Positions 1 to 10,000 of a stretch of DNA of 64,000 nucleotides are shown one piece after another. Position 1 is the stretch's first letter; every line of letters starts with the position of its first letter. The notes beneath the pieces are model-generated. The model searched no databases. It was not told the origin of the DNA and was given only the letters and a program-made list of their open reading frames with translations. Position numbers and translations under genes: made by a program. This DNA comes from Heterobilharzia americana (taxonomy: Eukaryota; Platyhelminthes; Trematoda; Strigeidida; Schistosomatidae), in the NCBI GenBank assembly GCA_944470555.2, contig OX104134.1, forward strand, positions 108,122,701 to 108,186,700, written 5' to 3'.

Positions 1-519
1 CTGCACATTCAACTATTGGGTGATTGGAGGCGAGGCAGTGTGTACAAACACAATGATATTCACAAGGCAGCGACATGGATTTGATTTCTCCAGATGGACA
101 CAGCACACAAAATCAGATCGACTTCATTTCAATGTGAAGAAAGTGGAGAGGCAGCCAGCCTACTGGACACAGGACCAGATGAAGAAGAGGAGCAGATGTA
201 GGTGGTTCACACCACTCACTATCTAGTGCAAGTTACCTACCTTCAAAATCAAGTTGAAAGCATTCATGGAAGCTGGTGATAGACCACAGTTCAAGTTCAA
301 CACCCAGAATCGATACTGAACTGAACTGAAGTGAAGGACGAAACTACAAATGACATCCTCATATCAGTCAGCCATCAGGAAGAAATGGGAGACGTTGAGC
401 AACATCCCCATCCTGGGGGGACCTACATGGAAGAACACTGGGACTGTTTGAAAGCTATGTGGAAAGAAACCTGCATAACTGTGTTAGGTAGAAGAAACAA
501 CACAAGGAATGGATCTTGA
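1..519 (+). mobile_element. RTE-like LINE fragment (copy A), endonuclease/linker part
   Basis: This stretch matches 49249-49790 closely, including the motifs VIGGEAVCTNTMIFTRQRH and WTQDQMKKRSRCRWFTPLTI. In the longer copy those motifs lie downstream of an apurinic-endonuclease start (GTWNVRKMFQ), so this is the end of the endonuclease region and the linker before the reverse transcriptase. The frame is broken by stops, as at the end of the first 68-codon stretch. The element enters from the left edge. Its match stops abruptly near 519-527, before any RT or 3' end, which is unusual for a LINE because they normally keep the 3' end; a later deletion is likely. Assignment to the RTE clade is by general resemblance only. 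Confidence 0.72.
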
Positions 520-580
520 CAAAAGCAGTTTGTTGTTTATGATTTGATTATCTAAGATAGTTGTAGTTTGGCGGACTAGT

Positions 581-693
581 ATTTGTACTGCGTAACGTTT
601 TAAGGTGAGATGAAAATCTGGACCGCTGCCGGACTCGAACCGGCGATCACGGGGTTACCGGCCCGGTGCTCCGTCAACTGAGCTACGAGGTCC
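581..693 (-). mobile_element. tRNA-derived SINE, left arm of a head-to-head pair
   Basis: Read on the reverse strand, 693-620 forms a 74-nt tRNA-like body with an A-box-like GTAGCTCAGTTGACGG and a B-box-like GGTTCGAGTCC. It is followed by a tail running out to 581. The acceptor ends pair except at one position. The anticodon loop would be CCGGTAA, but position 33 is C rather than T and the anticodon stem has a mismatch, so this is not a sound tRNA gene. Its partner lies at 731-840 in inverted orientation and shares both body and tail. Confidence 0.72.
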
Positions 694-730
694 GACTGCT
701 GACCAGAATTTTATTTCACTTTAATCACCA

Positions 731-840
731 AGGGTAGCTCGGTTGATAGTACTCCAGGCCGGTAACCCGGTGGTCGGTGGTTCGAATCCGGCCGCGGTCC
801 AGATTCATATCTCACCTTCAATCATCACCCAGTACAAATT
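731..840 (+). mobile_element. tRNA-derived SINE, right arm of a head-to-head pair
   Basis: The body has an A-box-like GTAGCTCGGTTGATAG and a B-box GGTTCGAATCC, then a tail ending near CAGTACAAAT. The reverse complement of 581-693 aligns with it through body and tail, including the shared CCGGTAAC segment and the GGTCCAGATT junction. The two copies are separated by about 38 bases and point away from each other. The 5' acceptor half is decayed, so it is not a functional tRNA. Confidence 0.72.
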
Positions 841-936
841 TGTTATTTCACCTAATTTACCTTCGTAATCCTTATCTGATTATATTATCAAGACTAGTGT
901 CACAACCTTTCCATATTCATTATATTTGACCTTTCA

Positions 937-1045
937 TTTGCATATATAAATTGACTTGACAAGCGAATATGTGGTCAGAGCATTAGAAATGTATCGCGCA
1001 AATACACCACACATTTCTCAAATAATCTTCGTCTTCTAATAGCAT
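937..1045 (+). repeat. Penelope-like element 3' tail (solo)
   Basis: The block resembles the outer ends of the PLE pairs at 26447-26544 and 55629-55735. Shared parts are ATATAAATTGACTTGACAAG, a GTGGTCAGA-like stretch, GAAATGTAT and GCGCAAATA, in that order. No PLE coding sequence adjoins it. It is probably a solo terminal region left after deletion or truncation. Confidence 0.6.
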
Positions 1046-4002
1046 TACTGAAATTTATTAAAGGGACTAATTGTTTTGAAATATATTCGCTCAGAAAAAT
1101 TCTTTAGTAGCCCAACGTTTAAACAGGACTGCATAATAATATGTCAGAATAATTTTCAAAATGACGTATTATCAACTGTAGGTATGCACAGAAAATGAAA
1201 AAATAGAATATAAGTGTAAAATTGTGAATATTGAGCGAGAAAGGGTGACAGTTGATAATTACAGCTATTGATTTAGTCCAAGATTTCAACAACGGTTCAC
1301 AAGTTTTTGAAGTCCAATATGGAAGGGAAGCAAAGAACCATTGTCAGCAAATATTTGTTCGCTTTGTAGATGACTTTGAATAGTGAATCAGTTGTGGTGC
1401 TGTGATCAATGTGTAAAAAGATCCCATTATTTCTCTTTTGATGTCTTCACTTGCACCTCTTTCCAACCAGGTGGTGTAAAGTTCTGTAACCCGTTTGGGA
1501 AGAACGCATATTGAAAATTCTACATACCTGGCTCTATAGAAGCGGTGAATTGATAAACATTCATAGATTTCGTCAGATGTGAAAGCACATTTTTCGCGTT
1601 ACCAGGAAACATTAATGAGTTTGAAAATTTTCTTTTCAAGTTATCAGCAATAAAGTTTCAATTTTGAAGTCCAGATTCACCTACGGTTTCTTCTTTGGAG
1701 ATGAAATACGTGTTACTCTCTGTGGTTCAGGTTATACTTTCTCTTGTTTCATCATTCTTGGTGAATATTTGTTTTCAGCTAGAACGTTTTTAAAAAGCAG
1801 TTTCAATGGAGTTTTTGACACGAGTCCTATAATTATTTGCTTGGTGTAAAAAATACCAAGTTTAAGGTTGCCGAGGATAATGGCATCAATTATGCCTAAT
1901 CATTTGCCCCATGTAACTAATTCCACAGGAACAGTTGAACTGATACATGCAAGATAAAGAGGTAAGATTAGGTAGGCTGTCCTTTAATCTGGGATTGAGT
2001 ATTGGCCGACTATTGAATGATATACAAAACCGACCTTCATAAAACGTCCTATTGACTGCTCTAGCTAGGTGTTGTGATAGAATGTCAATTGCAATATCTC
2101 CCTTGAGTTTAGGACCAATGTAGTTTCGAATAGTGTTAATATAAGAATCTATGTAAAGAATATTAATAACGAAGTAAATTTTACATTGTTAGTTAACAAA
2201 TAGGTCAGAGATTATTTATTGTTGCAAAGTTGATAAGTGGGTTCTATAATTTCCAGAAGAGTCATACGCTTGATAGCCCGTTTCCATCCACCAGGATGCT
2301 TTTCTTTAATTTGTCTATTGACTTGTAGAGTGATAAGTCGTGACGATTTTAAAAAAATGCGCTAGAATATATAGTGTGATTAGAAAGCATAACTGAATAA
2401 TTAAAACAAAGTACAAAGGGGGTAAAGTTGATGCAATATATATGCTGCAGTAAAATGAGATAGCCGAAAGTTCAATTAGACCACCAATGGGATTATTTGA
2501 ATAACATGATGTCATTGTATTTGGAAGAAGAACAAGTATTTCAGTAAAGCCTTTTTTTTTAGCAATTTCATTCTCAAAGTATTTATACTACTTTTCTTGC
2601 TATGTCTTTCACAAACCACTTTTAATTGTCAAACCCTAATACAACTTCTTAAAAGATTTGTTATTATACAGCTTTGAGAATGAAATCACCGAAAAGAGAC
2701 TCTTCTTCTTTTATGTCCTGATGAGTGTCACTTTATTTCACAAGATTTTCATTAGCTATATACTACCTATATAAATAAGTACTTTCATGGTACTAATTTA
2801 TATATTAAAAAGACAAAATGAAGGACAATTTAACAAAAATGTTGTACACTTAAATTCGGTCAAAGTTCACTTAACCCTGTTTCTCCCACATTAGCTGTTT
2901 ACCTTAAATTTGTACTGGAAAAGAAATGTTAATCCAATCTTCGGATAGTTTCTTCTATAAACCAACTTATTGAATAACAGTTGCTTGTTCATTAGTGACT
3001 GCGTTTCACATGGATTTCCCAAAGTGTCCGTTTCTTGTAGCACGAAGAAGTCTAAAGTAAGGACTGATGTACATCAGTGACATTGGATGCTGATCCTTTT
3101 ATGATTACAAATAGATAAAGGTTCAAACATTCGAACCGTACGATTCCAACACACCTGGTGCTTGCTAATATGATCATCACAAAATCTAATGATTTTGACC
3201 TTTGCTTCATATTTGGTTGTAGGTTCATAGTTGTAAAAAGAGATTCGTCCAGTATTCCTTGGATTTCAGTTATTCCTCAGCCTGGGTTTATCTGCAGCAA
3301 GAACTGTGTTGGAATGATAGTGGCTTTTCGTTGTATTTTCGCTCCACTGTCGATTTCCAACGAGTAAAGTATAAAAGAGAGTGTTATTATATTTTTGCAT
3401 ACTTATGTTGCACAGATTCACATATGCGATAAGATTAACTAAGTGTTTTACACTCGGACAGATTAGCCATAACAAATTTCGGAACTCCACTATGCTTATT
3501 CCCAAACCCAGTCTCTACTAGTCAAGTAAGAATAAAACGAAGCAGAAGAAAATTGAACGCTTTTATTACTGCTGTGAACCGATAAGGATAAGAAGGCAAG
3601 TGCATATACAAGTTTTCATCAAGTAATCTTACTAACCATCTATTCAGGAAACCAATTTATGCAGTCTAGTTCAGAATTTAAGGGATATTGGAAATGATGG
3701 AAAAGGTTTGTAGCTCAAGATCAGAATGTTGGTTATTCAGTGTTCTCTGAGATTCATGGACATCTCATCACTTGGCCTGATGACATCTTCAGTACTAATC
3801 TCATAAAGAAGTTATTGTTGAGGACATCGATGACAAAATACGCAAGCTCAGAGAACGCTGAACTGTCATTAGAGGATGTTCAAATATTCTTTTTTACCCC
3901 GGTATTTTGCCACATAGTTACAATTCAGTGTAAACTCATACAGTAACCGAAATTAGCTGTAAATCTTTGATACTTTCTTCGTTTATATCCTGTCAACAAC
4001 AG
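1046..4002. other. non-coding, nothing identified
   Basis: Open frames here are short (61-79 codons), lack recognisable motifs and overlap on both strands. Upstream TAF6 exons (histone fold, first part of the HEAT domain) would be expected to the left, but I could not find them here. The stretch is probably intron or intergenic sequence with old repeats. Confidence 0.4.
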
Positions 4003-4573
4003 GCATAATACGCCAAGCAATGAATTATACACTCGTGTTACTCGTGAACTTTCACGTGCCCTATGCAGTTGGATTGATGGCGGTACTTCGTCTAGTTCTT
4101 CAGAAACTTGTATGAAATTATCAAATTGTAATTTGTCTCATGAAAAGGATGAAATAATGAAGATTTCAGATGATGAAAAGTTGAATGAAATGAAAATTTG
4201 TAAATATGATAGTGGCAGTACTACTACTGCTACTACTAGTACTAATAATAACAGTGGACCTAGTTTAGGCACTGCTGTACACTCAATGAATACTTTATAC
4301 GGTATTCTAGTCGCTTTGGCTGAGTTCGGTAATCAGTGTCTAAGAGTAATTGTATTACCACTGTTAAGCTCACTTTGTCATCGTTTAACCAAGTTAACAG
4401 AGCCAAATATGCCAGAAAATGAAACGAATGAATTAAATATGGATGAAAGTGGCACCGGTAGTGGTGGTGATCTGAAGTCTTCCCAACAACATTTAGCTCT
4501 ATCGCCAAGTATAGGAGGTAAACTTTCACCAGTTGATCAACGGTCATTTGATTCTCTCAAAGTTATGATGACG
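4003..4573 (+). CDS. TAF6: TAF6 exon (C-terminal HEAT-like region), internal and partial
   Basis: The exon is open from an acceptor (CAACAACAG, exon begins 4003 with one leftover base) to a strong donor after 4573 (ACG|GTAAGT), ending in phase 0. The translation contains TPSNELYTRVTRELSRALC, then TLYGILVALAEFG and LRVIVLPLLSSLC. These match the TAF6 signature in which an N-x-x-x-x-R-V/I-T-R helix precedes a YG-x-x-x-x-L-A-E-L/F-G helix and an LP-L helix. TAF6 is a histone-fold subunit of TFIID (TAF6L in SAGA), and this region is its C-terminal HEAT-repeat scaffold. Two low-complexity insertions (Thr/Ser/Asn-rich, and Asn/Glu then Gly/Ser-rich) enlarge it relative to animal homologues. The frame runs 21 codons past the donor into intron before a stop. 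Other exons were not found. TAF6L is an alternative identity. Confidence 0.72.
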
Positions 4574-4689
4574 GTAAGTATTTTTTTTCTAATCGTTTCT
4601 TTTTCTCTGTCACAAGAAATGCATTTTTACCACTAATTTAGTTTACATACTTTATGCATTGTAAATGGGAAGTGTTTGCAGCTTAGGCT

Positions 4690-7080
4690 GTGGTTATTCA
4701 AATTAACTAGTTCTGTGAGATAGGATTCTGGTTGGCAAATGTTTCGATGTCATACTAGACACCATCATCAGTGCTCCGTAGGAAAATGACGTAATTACTT
4801 GTGGATGGATATTTATAACGCACTGTTTTTTCTGAACGTAACCTAATTCGTTGATTGCTAATTGTATGTGTGTATGTTGAACTTGATTGGTTGATTTTCG
4901 CTTTCAGCGTTCTCAGAGAAATGTGCAACTATGCTATTGGTTGATAGACTTAAGATTACACTCGTTGACTCTTGCTTAGAGTACACGAGTAGTAGGAACA
5001 GTATGAAGAGTGTTTTAACGAAAAAACATAGAGAAGCCTTGGAAAAGCTTAAAACTAATGCAAATATCGTGATTGCCAAGCCAGATAAAGGGTCAGGAAT
5101 AGTTTTAACGGATAAAAAAGAGTACATAGACAAAATGTATTCATTACTTAGTGATGAAAGTGAATTTCAGAAATTAGCCGCTTATGGTGATACAATAGAG
5201 AAAACCGAGAAACATCTAACTGAATCCCTGAAAAGGATAAACCAACAAGGTTTCATTTCAGAAAGCACCTTTGAAATGCTGAAACCTACTGGAACCCTTA
5301 CACCTAGACTTTACGGCCTACCGAAACTGCATAAAAACGGTCTGCCTCTACGACCAGTTCTTGACATGACTAACTCTCCGTATCATACAACAGCTAAATG
5401 GTTGGTACAACTTTTGAAGCCTCTCCACAAAGAAGTTGTGAAGTACAGTCTCAAAGATACCTTTGAATTTGTCAGAAAGATTGAGGATCTGGAAGTAGAT
5501 AATAAGTTAATGATTTCATGTGACGTTTCATCTCTTTTTACTAACGTTCCTTTAATAGAAGACTTTATTTGCAACGAACTCACGAAGCATGGCATGGAAA
5601 TAGGTATTCCAGTCCCCACATTGAAAGAACTACTTCTGAGGTGTACGATGAATGCACAATTTCTTTTCAGCAATGAACTCTACCGGCAATCTGATGGTGT
5701 TGCTATGGGGTCATCCCTTGGCCCACTCTTAGCAGATTTTTTTCCGGCAAAACTTGAGAATGGTCCACTGAACGATACTATAAGCCGTTTAGAGTTATAT
5801 TGTCGTTACATGGATGATACCTTTAACGTTCTCAAAAGTGAGACTGATAAGAATGCTATTCTGAATAAGTTCAATAATGTTCACCCGGCAATCAACTTCA
5901 CAATGGTAAGAAGGTCAGATAGAACCCTGAAGCGAAGTGTTTATAGAAAGCCAACATCAACCGGTCAATATACGCACTTTTTTAGTGCTGTACCCCTCCA
6001 ATACAAAAGGAACCTAGTGGTATGCTTAGCATACCGTGCATCAGCTATTTGCTCAGAGGATGCTATGAAGGAAGAGTGCGCTACCATCCGTGATCTGCTT
6101 AGTAGGAATGGCTACCCAGACAAGTTTGTAACTAAGCACATGAATATTACGAGGGTTAAGAAAACAATACCAACAGTTCCTAAGGAGCAAATCTTCTTGA
6201 AGCTGCAATTTAAGAGTGATATTGCCAGTGAAATCATCACACAAGGTGTAAAAAGAGTCTTGCATAAAGCATTCCCAGCCGCTAAATTATGTCCCGCCTT
6301 CTACAACCGCCCGATTGTAGGTGCAAGAAATAAAGACAAACTGCCTGATTCTGCCACTTCTATATGCACTTATCAATTCAACTGCCCCTGTGGAGCGAGT
6401 TACATTGGGCGTACAATAAAACAGTTCCATCGTCGAATTTCTGAGCACTACCCATCATGGTTGAACAAGGGACAAATTAGAACTACAAAGAACTCCATAC
6501 TTGCTCACTTAGTTGACACAGGACATCAGGTGGTTACTGGAAAAGCCTTCAAAATTATCCATCAGATTCCAATTAATTTACCTCATGAATTACGCACTCG
6601 GTTACTTCACATAGCAGAGGCGATTGCAATCCACCTTTACAAACCTAGCCTTTGTATCCAAAAGAAGTTTGTTCGACCACTTTCATTACCGTGGCCGTCA
6701 ATATGATGTAACTTCTAGGTTTATTTTGTGCATCTCTTCCCCTTCTTGTTTCTATCAATATTCATATTTCCTATTTTAGTAACCCTATTGATTATTTACA
6801 TCATTATTTCCGAAACAACACCACGTGATTGGTAATTTGATTAAATTGTAAACCTATATATTAGTGTAGAGCCCAAGATGAAGACCTAATCGTAAAGGAA
6901 TATATTTCTTCGCTCAATCAGTCTTTTTCTAAATGTCTAAATGGGAATATTCAATGTATTTTTGTTGTTTATATGCAGTAAGTTGAACTGACTTCGTTAT
7001 GGTTGGTTGTCCCTTCTTCTTATCTCAATGAGCTGATGAAGACAACGTTTATCTACTTGGTTGACATTTTTGTTTGACTG
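4690..7080 (+). mobile_element. Penelope-like retroelement with uninterrupted RT-endonuclease frame
   Basis: A 591-codon frame (4931-6706) is flanked by about 240 bases of 5' leader and about 370 bases of 3' region. The 3' side holds patterns typical of these elements in the window, such as TGATGAAGAC-like stretches near 7035. Outer limits are approximate, since I could not define terminal repeats or a target-site duplication. The N-terminal part of a full PLE protein appears short, and an in-frame stop at 4892-4894 lies just upstream. The copy may therefore be 5' truncated. Confidence 0.75.
4931..6706 (+). CDS. Penelope-like reverse transcriptase with GIY-YIG endonuclease
   Basis: The product (591 aa) would copy element RNA into DNA and nick the target. 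Motifs appear in the expected order. VIAKPDKGSG is near residues 49-58, and LYGLPKLHK with RPVLDMTNSP follows. RT motif A is SCDVSSLFTNVP with Asp198, motif B is GVAMGSSLGP (about 256-265), and motif C is YMDD at 293-296. The C-terminal GIY-YIG-type endonuclease has CPCGASYIGRT with YIG at 491-493, then RRISEH and HLVDTGH, which fits the Cys/His-containing PLE endonuclease. There are no internal stops or frameshifts. Usual PLE proteins are longer at the N terminus. The ATG used here is the first one after the upstream stop at 4892; FSLSAFSEKCAT is also open before it. Whether this copy is active cannot be told. Confidence 0.88.
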   Translation: MLLVDRLKITLVDSCLEYTSSRNSMKSVLTKKHREALEKLKTNANIVIAKPDKGSGIVLTDKKEYIDKMYSLLSDESEFQKLAAYGDTIEKTEKHLTESLKRINQQGFISESTFEMLKPTGTLTPRLYGLPKLHKNGLPLRPVLDMTNSPYHTTAKWLVQLLKPLHKEVVKYSLKDTFEFVRKIEDLEVDNKLMISCDVSSLFTNVPLIEDFICNELTKHGMEIGIPVPTLKELLLRCTMNAQFLFSNELYRQSDGVAMGSSLGPLLADFFPAKLENGPLNDTISRLELYCRYMDDTFNVLKSETDKNAILNKFNNVHPAINFTMVRRSDRTLKRSVYRKPTSTGQYTHFFSAVPLQYKRNLVVCLAYRASAICSEDAMKEECATIRDLLSRNGYPDKFVTKHMNITRVKKTIPTVPKEQIFLKLQFKSDIASEIITQGVKRVLHKAFPAAKLCPAFYNRPIVGARNKDKLPDSATSICTYQFNCPCGASYIGRTIKQFHRRISEHYPSWLNKGQIRTTKNSILAHLVDTGHQVVTGKAFKIIHQIPINLPHELRTRLLHIAEAIAIHLYKPSLCIQKKFVRPLSLPWPSI

Positions 7081-10000
7081 AACTGCTGAAGGTTTTCTTT
7101 ATCTGGTTAATCTACCCTTCTCAGTAGTTGAGGTGATCCATCTGAAGAGGTGCTCTTTGTCATTGCTAAATAGTTTATACTAGTCGCTAGATCAGATGTG
7201 ATTAAAAAAAAGACAGAAATCAACGCGAATCTCCTGCAAAAGTACATCTCTTATGTAAATTAAAAGTTACAGGAATTCATTTGCACAAGTTGAAACTGTA
7301 TATTGGACATTCTTTTGCACACTTACCCTAGCAATTTGCACAATTAATCATAAATTCATAAAGGACTATCCAACAATTTCCTCCTTTGTTTGTTATTAAT
7401 TTTATTGTTATTGGTATCAATATTATTAAATGAGATATTCAGAGATAGCTGGAATGAAGCATTCTGTATTCATCAGACGTTTTACCTTCAACCTCAAGAT
7501 AACTGATTTCCTTTCAAAGATCCGAACCGTATCGTCCACTTAGGAAGTCATAAACATTACCGCAGGGTTATTCGAGCTGCAATTCACCTCATATAGAGGT
7601 GGATAACATACACTAACTGGTCAATAAAGAGTAACTAATTTTATGTTGTTGAATCCAAAGTGCTGAATATATTCTCTAGATAATTTTTCAGTGTTTTCAA
7701 CAAGCTAGTAGGCGCACCATCGCAATCCACCTTTGGTCAATGCTTGGTGATTACAGACAGTTGGCAGAAAGCCATCAAACTAAGTCTCTGGGCTTTACCG
7801 TCAGACATAACTATTTGGGTTCAGTGTACAACTTATAGGTAACGCAACCACCTCCTCTACATACATTTGTTATGTTTTCCTAGTATCCACGAACTTCTAA
7901 ACCAATATTCCTCAAATTGATGTCCAGGATACTGGTCATAAAATTTGGTAACATCCCTCGGGAAGTAGGTTTTACCCACTGAGGATGATGATCCTCATTA
8001 GGAAGTATATTGCTGATATAATGAAGATAAGCTTTTCGAAAATTATTTCATCGTCTTCCAACTGTCATGCATTAATACAACTAGAAATTCAGGCATACGT
8101 AGGCACTGAAAACATAGATCCTGGTGCAGATGCATAATGGTACAAGTCACTTAACTTTAATTCTCAAATAATTTATATACAGTCAAAAAAAATAAATACA
8201 GAAATGTGAAAATAAAGAATGTGATATGTTGACCGGATACACAGTCTAGAACTGATACGCATGTGAGCTCAAAAACAATAATCTTCAAGTTTCACCCTCC
8301 TCTAAAATACAAAGAAGTGATCAAAAGAAAAAGACCTATCGTGAGGTCAAAGAATGTACACTATCTAAAGCTATATACATGTATGTTCAGTAGCCTTGAT
8401 ATTTGCAAAACTTATGCACAATGTTTGTTGAATTACGTTCAGGCTGGAGAGAAGTTAGAGGCTGTCAGACTAAAACCTGAAATTAGTCTATACAGTCTCT
8501 CGCTGCTGATCTCAACCATGCAAAGAAAAGTAAATGCCTACTTTGGCATCCATGTGACAACAGAATCTACTGGTTGAAGAGTTCTGAGTGACATGCTTCA
8601 GAATTGATCCCAGTGGTCCATATGCGCCCTCACAATATCTTCATCTTAATCATCATATCTAACATCATCCTCATTCTATTTCTTTTCCTCTATTTGAGTA
8701 TTCATACCACTTTGACCACTCTCTTCCTTATTTGTCTATCTTTCATTTGTGTACCTTCTACCTTGATTTGTTGATATATGATGTTGTAATTTTGACAGGT
8801 ACGCAGTAATGTCGGATCCTGTGATGATATTATTTATTTCTGTCTTGTTAGAAAGTAATATTTCCTATCGATTTAGTCTAACCTGCCAGTCTGAAGCCTA
8901 CCCATATGAACACGTTTTTCGACGTGATTTTGAAGGTTTTTAGAGAAATTTCTGGCTTCTTCAAAGAATCTAGAAGGTAATGCTTCGCTCCAAATTAGAT
9001 CTAGGTGAAGATAAGTTAAAGGTGTATGTTAAACTCTGCAATCAACTTGGGCAATGTCTCAAGAAAGCCGCCATCAGTTTCATTCGCCCTGATAGCTCCA
9101 GCTAGACTGTCTACACTTCTGTCTACGTTTCCAAACAATAGTCACTGATTTAGTCGGTTAACATTATCTTTTATTTGGCTGCTCTTAGTCCCTTCCCAAA
9201 CTTACTCTAGATAATGTGTGACAATGCGATACATGCACGTCTACAGGTAAAATGTAGAACTAACTAGCCGTTCAGCAGTTACAAATGACAAATACATAGT
9301 CTCTTAAATTTAACTGAGATTATCTGGCGTAAAATTTCAATTGGTCTAGTAAAATATTTGGTAATTTTTAAAGCAGTCTGCTTTGGATTGTAGCACCTTA
9401 CTGTTCAAAATTAAAACCGATGTAAGGTGCACGTAGTTTAAACACTTTATAAATAACGCTTCTAATATCACATTTGGATGATGAGTATCTGGATTTGGCA
9501 AACGACATCACTATATGAGTGACTACAAAAGTATCTGACTGTTTAACACCTACAACTTCAAAAACCAGGTAGGAGACTTTTTCATTGCTCACTTGAAAAC
9601 GCAGCTGATATCGTTTGGAACCCACAACAACCCATGCTTTCTTTCAAAATCAGTCGTCATCTGATTGCATACAAGCCAGTCTGATGCTGATGGCTTTCCG
9701 CATAGCACAATTAATAACGTCAATCATGTTCGTGTCTATGAAATAACTAAATAAAGGGAATACAACTGAAAGGTACCAATCATCAAACCTAAACCGGTTT
9801 CGGTTTCAACATTTTTGGGTATTGATAGAAATTTATTCAACAACTTTGAATAACGCCTGTAAATTAGTGAGCGGACAATAATCCTTTACGTTTGGTGATC
9901 AGTGTTTGGAGTGAAAAGGCAGGAAGTCTTCGACCTAGGTTTCTTCTTGATGGATACGAACGTTTTCAATGGTTCAGTATTACCTTGCTTATAACTGTCA

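Noticed and set aside
620..693. Possible true tRNA gene (anticodon GGT) on the reverse strand
   Set aside because: Position 33 is C, the anticodon stem and acceptor have mismatches, and it is part of an inverted SINE pair with a shared tail.
4260..4547. Reverse-strand frame opposite the TAF6 exon
   Set aside because: A shadow of the forward coding frame, without motifs of its own.
8263..8577. 104-codon open frame
   Set aside because: No recognisable motif, no convincing splice sites or neighbouring exons, and biased low-complexity composition. Probably chance.
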